DNA of 64,000 bases, from the NCBI RefSeq assembly GCF_048001765.1, contig NZ_CP181447.1:186001-250000 (forward strand), in the 5' to 3' direction. Shown in pieces: positions 53,840 through 63,036 of this stretch. Position numbers and translations under genes: made by a program. Origin of the DNA: Bombiscardovia asteroides_K. Its GTDB lineage: Bacteria > Actinomycetota > Actinomycetes > Actinomycetales > Bifidobacteriaceae. Under the pieces are notes generated by a model. It made no database searches, was not told the DNA's origin, and worked only from the letters and a program-made list of their open reading frames with translations. Numbering within the stretch: position 1 is the stretch's first letter; every line of letters begins with the position of its first letter.

Positions 53840-54790
53840 ATGTCCACTACCACTGGGATCCCACCCGCGCAGGGCGCCGACGCGGTTATCAAGGAGAACA
53901 AGAAAACCCTTTCCAGGCGCAATATCCGGATCGGGCTGAGCTTCATAGCCCCGGCTCTGATTGTTCTGTCGGTCTTCGTCTTTTACCCGACCATCAAGAC
54001 CTTCTTCACCTCGTTGACTACAGACCGCATCAACCGCAAGGGTATCTTTGTCGGTCTGCATAACTACGCCGAGCTGTTCACCAACGCGGACTTCTGGACC
54101 GACTTCCGCAACACGGTCATCTACGCGGTCGTCTACGCGCCGCTGGTGGTCATCGTGGCCCTGGCCTTCGCCCTGTTGCTCAACCGCAAGGACATCAAGG
54201 GGGTCGGTTTCTTCCGCACCTGCCTGTTCATGCCCTACATCATCTCGCTGACTGTGGCGTCCATCGCCTGGAGCTTCCTTCTTTCGCCCTCCCTGGGTCT
54301 TATACCCTACTGGGGCAAGGTGCTCTTCGGCATCCAGCACATGGATCTGCTGGGAACCAAGTCCACGGCCCTGGCCACCATCATCTTCATCACCGTATGG
54401 AAGAACTTCGGCTATTTCATGGTTATCTTCCTGGCCGGTCTGCAGGGGATCAACCCGGACCTGTACGAGGCGGCCTCCCTGGATGGGGCCAACGCCTGGC
54501 AGCGCTTCCTGCACATCACATTGCCCGGGCTGTTGCCCACCTTCAACTACGTGGTCATCTTCGGACTGATCGGATCCTTCCAGGTCTTCGACCAGGTCTT
54601 CATTCTGACCTCCGGAGGCCCCGACCGCGCCACGGAGACCATCGTCTATCGTATCTACACCGAGGCCTTCGGCAACGGCAAGATGGGCTATGCATCGGCC
54701 CTGTCCTATGTCCTGCTGATCATGACGCTGATCATCGGCGTTATCCAGCTGGTCTGGAACAACAAGCATGAGAAGGAGGAAATCGGATGA
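53840..54790 (+). CDS. ABC sugar transporter permease (MalF/UgpA type)
   Basis: A 316-residue membrane protein with six helices and the EAA loop (DLYEAASLDGANAWQRF). ATG 53840 is five bases after GGAG. It overlaps the next permease gene by 4 bases (ATGA) and forms the channel with it. Confidence 0.92.
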   Translation: MSTTTGIPPAQGADAVIKENKKTLSRRNIRIGLSFIAPALIVLSVFVFYPTIKTFFTSLTTDRINRKGIFVGLHNYAELFTNADFWTDFRNTVIYAVVYAPLVVIVALAFALLLNRKDIKGVGFFRTCLFMPYIISLTVASIAWSFLLSPSLGLIPYWGKVLFGIQHMDLLGTKSTALATIIFITVWKNFGYFMVIFLAGLQGINPDLYEAASLDGANAWQRFLHITLPGLLPTFNYVVIFGLIGSFQVFDQVFILTSGGPDRATETIVYRIYTEAFGNGKMGYASALSYVLLIMTLIIGVIQLVWNNKHEKEEIG

Positions 54791-55668
54791 GCCAGTCGAC
54801 TCCTACCGCAAGCGAGCACGATAAGTTGCTCAGGAGGGCCCATGCCCGACACATGGTGGCAAGGGTTCTGACCTACTTCCTGCTGATCCTGATGACGGTG
54901 ATCATCATCTTCCCCTTGCTGATTGTGCTGATCACCTCCTTCACGCCCAATAAGCTGACCCAGACCTGGCCGCCCAAGGTGATTCCCTCCTCATTCACCT
55001 TCGACAACTACACTTCGCTCTTCCAGCGGATGCCCATCGGCAGGCAGTTGATGAACACGGTGATCTTCGCCGGGGCTGTGACGGTCTTCTCGGTCTTCTT
55101 CGACTCCCTGGCTGCCTACGGGCTCTCCAGGATCGACTTCAAGGGGCGCGGCTTCCTGCTGGGAATCCTGATCGCCACCATGATGATTCCTGGCATGGCC
55201 CTGCTGATCCCGGTTTACAAGCTGCTGGCGAGCATGGGTTTGGTCAACTCCTACTGGGGCATCATCATCCCCAGGCTGGCTGATGTGGGTGGCATCTTCC
55301 TGCTGCGACAGTTCTTCATCTCTCTGCCCAAGGATCTCGACAACGCGGCCCGCATCGACGGTGCAGGCGAGTTCCGCATCTTCTGGCAGATCATCCTGCC
55401 CAACGCCAAGTCCGCGGTGCTGGTGGTGACCATGTTCAACTTCATGGGCAACTGGAACGACCTGCTCTGGCCGTTGATCATGACCAGCCGCCCGGAGACC
55501 AGGACCATCACCGCTGGTCTGGCCATGCTGACCGGCCATGGTTCCTCGGTCACGCCTTACGGCGTGGTCATGGCAGGCGCTCTGATCTCGGCGCTGCCCC
55601 TGCTGATCGTCTTCTTCTTCATCCAGAAGAGCTTCGTGCAGGGCATCGCCATGACGGGCATCAAGTGA
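54787..55668 (+). CDS. ABC sugar transporter permease (MalG/UgpE type)
   Basis: A 293-residue membrane protein with six helices and the EAA loop (DLDNAARIDGAGEFRIF). Translationally coupled to the preceding permease. No ATPase gene follows, so a shared MsiK-type ATPase elsewhere must energise it. A strong terminator ends the operon. Confidence 0.92.
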   Translation: MSQSTPTASEHDKLLRRAHARHMVARVLTYFLLILMTVIIIFPLLIVLITSFTPNKLTQTWPPKVIPSSFTFDNYTSLFQRMPIGRQLMNTVIFAGAVTVFSVFFDSLAAYGLSRIDFKGRGFLLGILIATMMIPGMALLIPVYKLLASMGLVNSYWGIIIPRLADVGGIFLLRQFFISLPKDLDNAARIDGAGEFRIFWQIILPNAKSAVLVVTMFNFMGNWNDLLWPLIMTSRPETRTITAGLAMLTGHGSSVTPYGVVMAGALISALPLLIVFFFIQKSFVQGIAMTGIK

Positions 55669-55730
55669 CCGACATCATCGGCACCAGGTGCAGGGCCAGT
55701 TGAGGGGCGGGCCGCTATGCTTGGTACCCA

Positions 55731-55775
55731 AGGGACCGACGGGGGTGACCAACCTCCGTCGGCCCCTTGTTTGTT
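55731..55775 (+). terminator. Rho-independent terminator of the importer operon
   Basis: AGGGACCGACGG... pairs with ...CCGTCGGCCCCT (core CCGACGG 55736-55742 with CCGTCGG 55756-55762), then TTGTTTGTT. Confidence 0.85.
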
Positions 55776-55822
55776 CTGGATTTAGACTGGGCTGGTGAAC
55801 GTTGCGGACGGGGAGGTCAGGC

Positions 55823-56554
55823 ATGGATGAGCGTCAGGACGATCAGTATGGGCTGAGCTCCGACCAGGAGGAGGCCCTGGGGGTTCTGGCATCGGCGGAT
55901 CCTCATGCCGGACAGTCCAAATGGACCATCTTCAGGCAATTGCCGCCGGATAAGCGTTGGCCCTACTTCGCCCAGCACTTCCTTCCTGGTATTCTGGCCG
56001 CTGGTCTGGTGCTGGCCCTTCTGGTCAGCCTGGTCGTCACCAGACTGACCAGGCCGCCAGACCCGCTTATTTCAGTCCAGGGCTTCAACATGAGCGCCCA
56101 TGAGGAAGGGTTCGACCGCCTCAAACAGGGATTCATGCGCGACCGGGGAATCAAGGATGGTCGACTGGTGGATATGGAGGCGACCCTGACGTTAAACGGT
56201 CAAGGCTACGACGATTCGGCCAAGGCCCTGACCCGGGTCACCGCAGGCGAGATCAACATGGTGATCGCCCCTGCGGGACTCTTTCCGACTCTGTGCAAGC
56301 GTGGGCTGGTGGCTAAGCCCTCGCAAGGATTGAAGGGCGACGACCTGCGTCGGTTGGCCAGCCAGGGTGTTCTGGTGGATTCCAAGGGTAGGCAGGTATC
56401 TAATCCCTCCCATGCCATGGGTCTGGATCTCTCCCGCTCATCGCGTTGGCGGCAGGTGCCCGGCCTTCCTGATCACGCCGTCCTGGGACTGAGCAACGTA
56501 GCCGACACCATAACCTACGTCCGGGCCTTCGTCGACTATATGGATTTCGGCTGA
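55823..56554 (+). CDS. Hypothetical single-pass membrane protein
   Basis: A 243-residue protein I do not recognise. Acidic cytoplasmic N terminus (1-35), one transmembrane helix (about 53-73), and an extracellular domain of about 165 residues beginning ISVQGFNMSAHEEGF, with GEINMVIAPAGLFPTL reminiscent of a lobe of a solute-binding fold. ATG 55823 follows GGGGAGGT by about six bases. It lies alone between the importer terminator and the convergent GH43 gene. Confidence 0.7.
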   Translation: MDERQDDQYGLSSDQEEALGVLASADPHAGQSKWTIFRQLPPDKRWPYFAQHFLPGILAAGLVLALLVSLVVTRLTRPPDPLISVQGFNMSAHEEGFDRLKQGFMRDRGIKDGRLVDMEATLTLNGQGYDDSAKALTRVTAGEINMVIAPAGLFPTLCKRGLVAKPSQGLKGDDLRRLASQGVLVDSKGRQVSNPSHAMGLDLSRSSRWRQVPGLPDHAVLGLSNVADTITYVRAFVDYMDFG

Positions 56555-56672
56555 GTCTGTGAGCATCTATGTCATGTACCTATACGTGAATGGCGAGGAG
56601 GATTCGTTAAGCCCATGTGGGCACGGCTGACAGGTAGGGACTTATGCGTGCTCGAACCTGCCAAGAAGCGGG

Positions 56673-57737
56673 TCAGCGGGTCAGGGCCCGCTTCAAAATC
56701 CGATACTCGCTCTCGGTGATGGGCATGATGGAGCCGTGGCGCTTGGTCAGCCGGCCGAAGTTCATGTCCGTGACCAGGGCCCAGTCCTTCTGCCGTCTGG
56801 ATGACAAATCCGCCGAGCGGAAGGGCAGATAGCCCCGGCCCTCGGCGAACTGGTCGCAGATCAGGCCGAAGGGCATGGCTCTGCCGTCGGGTCCGGCGGC
56901 ATCGGCATCGTTGTAGAGGAAGAGCTCAGGGCCCTCCAGATAGCGTGAGGAGTAGCGTCCCTGGCCGAAGATGTCGGTCAGGTTGGACAGGTAGGACCAG
57001 GCATGGTCGTCGTCCGTGCGCACCAGCTCATGGGTGACCGCATAGGGGTTGCGGGTGCGTTCCAGGGTGATCTGGTCATCCTTGGAGGCCCGGTACCACC
57101 AGCCGTCGGGTGCCTTGAGCATGGTCGTGTCGATGATCCCGTTGCTGCGGTCGATCCACTTGACCGGGCGGGAGAAGGTGATCAGGTCAGCGCTGGTGGC
57201 GTAGTACATGTTGATGCCGTCGCCCAGCTCATTGGCCAGGTCGGCTGCGGCCGGGTCCTCGGCGCTGTCGGCGGCGGCCGTGGCCCAGAAGATTATCCAC
57301 TGCTTCCTGTCGGAATCCCAGCAGGCCTCCGGTGCCCAGGCCATGCCGGCCTTGGGAATGGACGAGGCCACATCAACCAGGCGGGGCCTGCCCCAGTGGG
57401 CCAGGTCAGGTGAATCCCAGATGACCAGACCAGTGGAACCGTTCACGGTGGCCCTACCCTCCTGCCAGCCGCCCCTGTGGTAGACGGACAGATCAGTGGC
57501 GATGATGTGGAAGAGGCCGTCTGGTCCTCGGACGACATAGGGGTCGCGCACGCCGCCCTCACCCTCGCCCCAGGTCAGCACTGGGTCACCTTGGGCGCGT
57601 AGGTCATGCCAGTGCAGGCCGTCCCGGCTGAGGGCGAAGTAGAGCTGTTCGTCCGTCTCAGCCTGTTCATGGCCGGTGAAGTGGACGAGGAGGTAGGCGC
57701 TGGTCGCTTCGAACGAGGGTTGCCAATCCGTAGACAT
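56673..57737 (-). CDS. GH43 glycosidase (cytoplasmic), paralogue of the 40531 gene
   Basis: A 354-residue GH43 protein without signal peptide: D65 (GVRDPYV), D203 (IIDTTML) and acid E268 (YLEGPEL). Chosen start ATG 57737, preceded by AAAGGTGG; the long frame back to 58529 overlaps tatD and is rejected. It is related over its whole length to the GH43 protein encoded at 40531. None of the arabinan-locus operators is visible in front of it, so it may be regulated separately. Confidence 0.86.
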   Translation of the reverse strand: MSTDWQPSFEATSAYLLVHFTGHEQAETDEQLYFALSRDGLHWHDLRAQGDPVLTWGEGEGGVRDPYVVRGPDGLFHIIATDLSVYHRGGWQEGRATVNGSTGLVIWDSPDLAHWGRPRLVDVASSIPKAGMAWAPEACWDSDRKQWIIFWATAAADSAEDPAAADLANELGDGINMYYATSADLITFSRPVKWIDRSNGIIDTTMLKAPDGWWYRASKDDQITLERTRNPYAVTHELVRTDDDHAWSYLSNLTDIFGQGRYSSRYLEGPELFLYNDADAAGPDGRAMPFGLICDQFAEGRGYLPFRSADLSSRRQKDWALVTDMNFGRLTKRHGSIMPITESEYRILKRALTR

Positions 57738-57922
57738 GTTCCACCTTTCCTGCTGACGGCAACGGTACCGCGGCTGCGGGGGGCCGGCGGATGGGCGGCG
57801 GGTGCCCCTTCGCCCTTCCGTTTCGGCCGTTCCAGGACCGTCATGGGCGATTCTAGCTGCCAGCGTTCCCTTTGTCGGCGCCGCCCGTCCGAGCAGGTCG
57901 CGGTTTGGGTCGCACGGGACCC

Positions 57923-57928
57923 TAGACT
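57923..57928 (+). promoter_or_regulatory. -10 box of a leaderless tatD message
   Basis: TAGACT ends seven bases before the ATG at 57936; no Shine-Dalgarno sequence is present. Confidence 0.5.
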
Positions 57929-57935
57929 GTGGACC

Positions 57936-58892
57936 ATGAGCAAGCATCATCGCAACCGCAGCTGGGCACCAGACCCTGAGCCGCTGCCCGAAGGCATTGG
58001 GGTCATTGACGATCACACCCACATGGCCTCTGTGGTTCCTTTCGCCCAGGAGATGGACCGGCAGGCCAGGGAGCGTGGGCAGGATCCGGTCCCCGTCCGC
58101 ACGGTCGACCAGCAGCTGGCAAGGGCCCGGGCCGTGGGCGTGGTTGGGGCCATCGACGTGGGCTGCGAGTTGCCCCATCTGCAGACGGCTGTGGATCTGG
58201 CCCTGGCCCATCCCGGGGTGGTTCACGCGGCCCTGGCCATCCATCCCAACGAGGCTGTTCTGCACGGCCATCGAGGGGTGCCGGGGCCGGACGGACTGCC
58301 ACTGAAATATCAGCCCTGGCATGAAGTCTCTTTCGAACAGGCGCTTGAGGAGGTCGCCCGCTTGGCCCGCGCGTATCCCGACCAGGTGGTGGCCATCGGG
58401 GAGACGGGCATGGACCTCTTCCGAACCGGCCAGGGGGCCGAAGAGATCCAGCGACAGGCCTTCCGTGATCACATCGCCCTGGCCAAGGAGCTGGACCTGC
58501 CTATGCAGATCCATGACCGCGACGCCCACCGCCAGGTCATTGAGACCCTACTGGAAGACGGCGCTCCCGAACGTACGATCTTCCATTCCTATTCGGGTGA
58601 TGCGCAAATGGCCCAGGTGGCTGCCGAGCACGGCTGGTATCTGAGTTTCTCGGGGACGGTCTCCTACAAGGGCAACGAGGGAATCCGCCAGGCCCTGCCT
58701 GTGGTCGGTATGGACCACATCATGGTGGAGACCGATGCGCCCTACCTGAGCCCCATGCCCTACCGGGGGCGCACCAACTCCCCCTACATGATTCCCTACA
58801 CCCTGCGTGCCATGGCCGACGCTCTAGATTGCCCCCTGGCCCAGGTGGCCGAAGCGACGGCAGCCACCACGCGCCGGGTTTATGGCTTGTGA
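57936..58892 (+). CDS. tatD: TatD-family metal-dependent hydrolase
   Basis: A 318-residue TIM-barrel amidohydrolase-type protein: metal-binding IDDHTHM near the N terminus, IGETGMDL, QIHDRDAH, a FHSYSGD block and VETDAPYL in family order. TatD proteins are Mg-dependent 3'-5' DNases or related hydrolases. In many actinobacteria tatD follows metG; here about 25 kb of carbohydrate genes lie between them. Confidence 0.92.
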   Translation: MSKHHRNRSWAPDPEPLPEGIGVIDDHTHMASVVPFAQEMDRQARERGQDPVPVRTVDQQLARARAVGVVGAIDVGCELPHLQTAVDLALAHPGVVHAALAIHPNEAVLHGHRGVPGPDGLPLKYQPWHEVSFEQALEEVARLARAYPDQVVAIGETGMDLFRTGQGAEEIQRQAFRDHIALAKELDLPMQIHDRDAHRQVIETLLEDGAPERTIFHSYSGDAQMAQVAAEHGWYLSFSGTVSYKGNEGIRQALPVVGMDHIMVETDAPYLSPMPYRGRTNSPYMIPYTLRAMADALDCPLAQVAEATAATTRRVYGL

Positions 58893-59055
58893 GGGATGTC
58901 CGACGGACGGTGCCAGGCCGGGATTAAACTAATGGTGTGTCGCGGTCTGAATCGCCCCTGCCGAGTGTGGGGGGAGAGTGCTACGGTTGTCGTCGCACGT
59001 GTGCGCGAACAGCAACATACGGCACCCGGAAGTAAATGAGTGAAGGCATTGGCCG
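58893..59055 (+). other. Intergenic leader of kup
   Basis: A 163-base gap with a -10-like TAAACT near 58925, which would give a leader of about 120 bases with a G run (TGGGGGGAGAG) and complementary G+C blocks. No riboswitch class could be assigned by eye. Confidence 0.35.
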
Positions 59056-61389
59056 ATGGAGGGCTCTATGGCGGATGAGCGGCATGAATTGGCGGCTCAG
59101 GATGATGGCAGGGGCGCTGACGAACCACCCCGGTTATCTGGCGAAAAAGCGGCGAAACCGACGGCGGCTTCCCGTAAGGGTCGGTTGACGAAAGAATCGA
59201 TACTTCCCCCGGAGAGCTTCACCAAGGCCCCAAAGATTTCGGCCAAATCCCGCACCCGGGAGGAAGAGAACGAGCTCAAGCGTGTCCGGCGCGAGGCCCA
59301 GCGGGCGGCCCAGCGTCGCCGCACCCCGCCAAAGGGTCCTCTGGGCCGCTGGTGGCGGCGGGTGCAGTCCTCACCAGACAGGATCAGTCTGGGCATGTGC
59401 ATCGTGGCCCTGGGGGTGGTCTACGGCGACATCGGCACCTCGCCCCTGTACACCATGCAGGCCTTCGTGGCCGGGCAGGGCGGTATGGCCCGTGTGGACA
59501 GGGCGGCCGTGCTGGGCATGCTCTCCCTGGTCTTCTGGTCCATCACGCTAATCACCACGGTCAAATACGTCCTGGTGGCCATGCGCATCGACAACAAGGG
59601 TGAGGGCGGCATCTTCGCCCTGTACACCCTGGTCCGGCACTACGGCAAATGGCTGGCCATCCCTGCCATGGTCGGCGGCGCAGCCTTCCTGGCTGATTCG
59701 GTGTTGACCCCCGCAGTCTCCATATCCTCTGCAGTCGAAGGCCTCAAGACCATCCCCGTCCTGACTCCGATCTTCCGTGAAAACGGAAACCTGACCATGG
59801 TCATCACCTTCGTGATCATCCTGATCCTGTTTGCGGTCCAGTCGCGCGGAACCGAGCGGATCGGAAAGGTCTTCGGCAGTGTGGTTATGGTCTGGTTCGC
59901 CTTCCTGGCCCTGATCGGCATCTACTGCATAGGCAACGACTGGTCCATCTTCGAGGCCCTGAATCCGGTCTATGGCATCCGCTTCCTCTTCAGCCCGCAG
60001 AATCCGGTGGGCCTGACCATCATGGGCACGGTCTTCCTGTCGACCACGGGAGCCGAGGCTCTCTATTCCGACATGGGCCACGTGGGCCGTGGCAACATTT
60101 ACGCCACCTGGCCCTTCATCAACGTCGCCCTGGTCTTCAATTACTTCGGCCAAGGGGCCTGGATCCTGCGCAACAGCGACAACAAGGCCCTGCAGGGTGT
60201 GGACGGGCTCAACCCCTTCTTCCAGATGATGCCCACCACCGTGCGTTACGTGGCGGTGCTTCTGTCGGTGACGGCCGGCGTCATCGCCTCGCAGGCCCTG
60301 ATAACGGGCGCTTTCACCATGGTCTCGGAGGCCACCGGCCTCAACTGGATGCCCCACCTGCAGGTGCGCTACCCGGCGCGTACCCGCGGCCAGCTCTACA
60401 TCCCCACCATCAACTGGGTCCTGTGCGCGGCTACGCTGACTGTGCTGGCTATCTTCAAGGATTCCGAACACATCTCGGCCGCCTACGGATTGGCCCTGAC
60501 GGTGACTATGATTACCACAACCGTCCTGCTGGCCGACTACATCTGGCATGATGGCAAGCGGGTGCTCTCCCTGCTCTTCGCTGCGGTCTTCCTGGCCATC
60601 CAGATCCTCTTCTTCATGGCTTCCATGGCCAAGTTCATGCACGGCGGCTGGTTCACCATGCTGCTGACCGCGGCCATCCTCTACATTATGTACACCTGGG
60701 ATGTGGGCACCAAGGTGGAGCGCTCGCAGCGTCGGCATATGACGGCCAAGGAGTGTCTGCCCGCCCTGGAGATGCTCCACAACGACTTCCGCGTCCCCTA
60801 CTATGCGGACAACCTGGTCTATCTGACATCGGATGCAGAGATGCGGCGGCTGGACACCGACATCTTCTTCTCCATCTTCGCCAACCGACCCAAGCGGGCC
60901 CGGGCCTGGTGGGCCGTCTCGGTCCAGACCACGGACGCCCCCTACACCCGCAAGTACTCGGTGGAGAACTTCGGCACCAACTACCTCTTCCGTGTGCGCA
61001 TGAGGCTGGGCTTCAAGGTGGACCAGAATGTGGCCACCTACCTGCACCAGATCATGCACGAGCTGATCGACAGCGGCGAACTGCCCAAGCAGCCCTCCAT
61101 CTACCCCAAGGTGGACGAGGATCCGCAGATCGGCACAGTCACCTACGTGCTGGTCCACAAGGCCCTGATGCCCGAGTCCAAGATCGACTCCCGCGGTGCC
61201 TTCTCGCTGAAGGTCAAGTATGCCATTCGCAAGGTGGCGGGCTCGCCGATCAAGTGGTTCGGCCTGGCTCCCTACAACCCCATCGTGGAAGTGCAGCCCC
61301 TGTTCGTCTCCACCCGGGCGGTTCCCAAGCTGACGCGAGTGGTCCTGCCATCCCGCAAGATCAAGGGCGGCAAGCATCACAGGGACTGA
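59056..61389 (+). CDS. kup: Potassium uptake protein, KUP/HAK family
   Basis: A 777-residue membrane protein: a basic, disordered N-terminal region (about 1-105), then 12 helices beginning VVYGDIGTSPLYTMQAF, the family signature, with GEGGIFALYTL after helix 2, and a cytoplasmic C-terminal domain. It imports potassium with protons. Two starts are possible: ATG 59056, or ATG 59068 directly after GGAGGG. The N-terminal extension is longer than in E. coli Kup and resembles other bifidobacterial members. Confidence 0.94.
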   Translation: MEGSMADERHELAAQDDGRGADEPPRLSGEKAAKPTAASRKGRLTKESILPPESFTKAPKISAKSRTREEENELKRVRREAQRAAQRRRTPPKGPLGRWWRRVQSSPDRISLGMCIVALGVVYGDIGTSPLYTMQAFVAGQGGMARVDRAAVLGMLSLVFWSITLITTVKYVLVAMRIDNKGEGGIFALYTLVRHYGKWLAIPAMVGGAAFLADSVLTPAVSISSAVEGLKTIPVLTPIFRENGNLTMVITFVIILILFAVQSRGTERIGKVFGSVVMVWFAFLALIGIYCIGNDWSIFEALNPVYGIRFLFSPQNPVGLTIMGTVFLSTTGAEALYSDMGHVGRGNIYATWPFINVALVFNYFGQGAWILRNSDNKALQGVDGLNPFFQMMPTTVRYVAVLLSVTAGVIASQALITGAFTMVSEATGLNWMPHLQVRYPARTRGQLYIPTINWVLCAATLTVLAIFKDSEHISAAYGLALTVTMITTTVLLADYIWHDGKRVLSLLFAAVFLAIQILFFMASMAKFMHGGWFTMLLTAAILYIMYTWDVGTKVERSQRRHMTAKECLPALEMLHNDFRVPYYADNLVYLTSDAEMRRLDTDIFFSIFANRPKRARAWWAVSVQTTDAPYTRKYSVENFGTNYLFRVRMRLGFKVDQNVATYLHQIMHELIDSGELPKQPSIYPKVDEDPQIGTVTYVLVHKALMPESKIDSRGAFSLKVKYAIRKVAGSPIKWFGLAPYNPIVEVQPLFVSTRAVPKLTRVVLPSRKIKGGKHHRD

Positions 61390-61501
61390 GTGAGTGGAAT
61401 CTCACCCTATGGGTCCTGGCCCAAATCGGGTCCGGGCCATAGAATTGACGGCATGGAACCTGGTGCCCGGCCTTTCCGGGCTACCGTCGAAAGGTGATGT
61501 G

Positions 61502-62968
61502 ATGACACAAGCTCAAGCCAATATCGGAGTCGTGGGTCTGGCCGCCATGGGTGCCAGCCTGTCCAGGAACCTGGCACGGCACGGCAATACCGTAGCGGTC
61601 TACAACCGTCACTATTCGCGCACCGAGACCCTGATCAATGATCATGGCCAGGAGGGCCGGTTTGTCCCGGCCAAGACGCTGCAGGAGTTCGTGGCCTCGC
61701 TGACCAAACCACGTACCGCCATCATCATGGTCAAGGCCGGGGATCCCACCGACCAGATGATCAACGACCTGGCTGACCTGATGGAGCCGGGGGATATCAT
61801 CGTCGATGCCGGCAACGCCTACTTCAAGGACACCATCCGCCGGGAGAAGGCCATTCGGGCCCGTGGGCTGCACTTCGTGGGCTGCGGTGTCTCAGGTGGC
61901 GAGCAGGGTGCCCTCTTGGGGCCCTCCATGATGCCCGGCGGGACCGATGAGTCCTGGAAGACCCTGGGACCCATCCTGGAGTCCATCGCAGCCAAGGTCG
62001 ATGGTGAACCCTGCGTCACCCACATCGGAACCGACGGTGCGGGCCACTTCGTCAAGATGGTCCACAACGGCATCGAGTACTCAGACATGCAGGTGATTGC
62101 CGAGTCCTATGACCTGATGCGCCGGGGCCTGGGCATGGAGCCTGAGGCCATAGCCCAGGTCTTCGAGGAGTGGAACCAGGGGGATTTGAACTCCTACCTG
62201 GTGCAGATCACCGCCGAGGTGCTCCATCACACCGATGCCGCCACCGGCAAGCCATTCATCGACATCGTCACCGACCAGGCCGGCATGAAGGGCACCGGCA
62301 CCTGGACCGTCCAGACCGCACTGGACCTTGCCGTGCCTGTGACCGGCATCGGCGAGGCCGTCTTCGCCCGGGGGCTGTCCTCTTCGCCTGAGCTGCGCAG
62401 CCAGGCTGCCCAGGAGGGCCTGAAGGGTCCGCAGCCCAAGGCCGTCATGGCCGATTTGGCCGCCGACCCCGAGGCCCGCAAGTCCTTCATCGAGGACATC
62501 CGCCAGGCTCTCTACGCCTCCAAGATCGTGGCCTACGCCCAGGGATTCAACGAGATGCAGGAGGGCGCCCGGGTCTATGGCTGGAAGCTGGACATGGGTG
62601 CCATCGCCCGCATCTGGCGCGGCGGCTGCATCATCCGGGCCAAGTTCCTGAACCGAATCTCCGATGCTTACGCCTCTGGCCGTGAGCCGGGCTCCCTGCT
62701 CTTCGACCCCTTCTTCAAGCAGGCTGTCGAGCAGGCCCAGGATTCCTGGCGGCGTGTCGTGGCCCGTGCCACCCAGGCCGGCATCCCCATCCCCGTCTTC
62801 GCCAGCTCGCTGTCCTACTACGACGGACTGCGTTCCGACCGGCTCCCCGCCGCCCTGATCCAGGGGCAGCGCGACCTCTTCGGCGCCCACACCTATGGGC
62901 GCGTGGATCAGCCAGGTGTCTTCCACACCCTCTGGGCCGAGGACAAGTCCGAAATCAAGCAGGACTGA
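61502..62968 (+). CDS. gnd: 6-phosphogluconate dehydrogenase (decarboxylating)
   Basis: A 488-residue enzyme of normal length: NADP-binding GVVGLAAMGASLSRN, VSGGEQGALLGPSMMPGG, the catalytic block GHFVKMVHNGIEYSDMQ, and the C-terminal interlocking tail. It turns 6-phosphogluconate into ribulose-5-phosphate. ATG 61502 follows AAGGTGA; a TAGAAT -10 box lies near 61439. The frame back to 61394 is not part of the protein. Confidence 0.96.
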   Translation: MTQAQANIGVVGLAAMGASLSRNLARHGNTVAVYNRHYSRTETLINDHGQEGRFVPAKTLQEFVASLTKPRTAIIMVKAGDPTDQMINDLADLMEPGDIIVDAGNAYFKDTIRREKAIRARGLHFVGCGVSGGEQGALLGPSMMPGGTDESWKTLGPILESIAAKVDGEPCVTHIGTDGAGHFVKMVHNGIEYSDMQVIAESYDLMRRGLGMEPEAIAQVFEEWNQGDLNSYLVQITAEVLHHTDAATGKPFIDIVTDQAGMKGTGTWTVQTALDLAVPVTGIGEAVFARGLSSSPELRSQAAQEGLKGPQPKAVMADLAADPEARKSFIEDIRQALYASKIVAYAQGFNEMQEGARVYGWKLDMGAIARIWRGGCIIRAKFLNRISDAYASGREPGSLLFDPFFKQAVEQAQDSWRRVVARATQAGIPIPVFASSLSYYDGLRSDRLPAALIQGQRDLFGAHTYGRVDQPGVFHTLWAEDKSEIKQD

Positions 62969-62986
62969 GCCTGTCGCCAAAACCAC

Positions 62987-63028
62987 AAGGGCCCACCCAA
63001 CCATCAAGCCGGTTGAGCGGGCCCTTTG
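62987..63028. terminator. Bidirectional terminator between gnd and LacI genes
   Basis: AAGGGCCC (62987-62994) with GGGCCCTT (63019-63026), inner stem CAACC/GGTTG. A/T-rich ends on both sides suit the two convergent genes. Confidence 0.8.
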
Positions 63029-63036
63029 TCATCCTG

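Noticed and set aside
59548..61380. Open frame of 610 codons on the minus strand across kup
   Set aside because: Antisense shadow with His/Gly/Asp-rich composition and no recognisable domain; kup is unambiguous.
62081..63007. Open frame of 308 codons antisense to gnd
   Set aside because: Shadow frame; it crosses the gnd terminator and has no domain.
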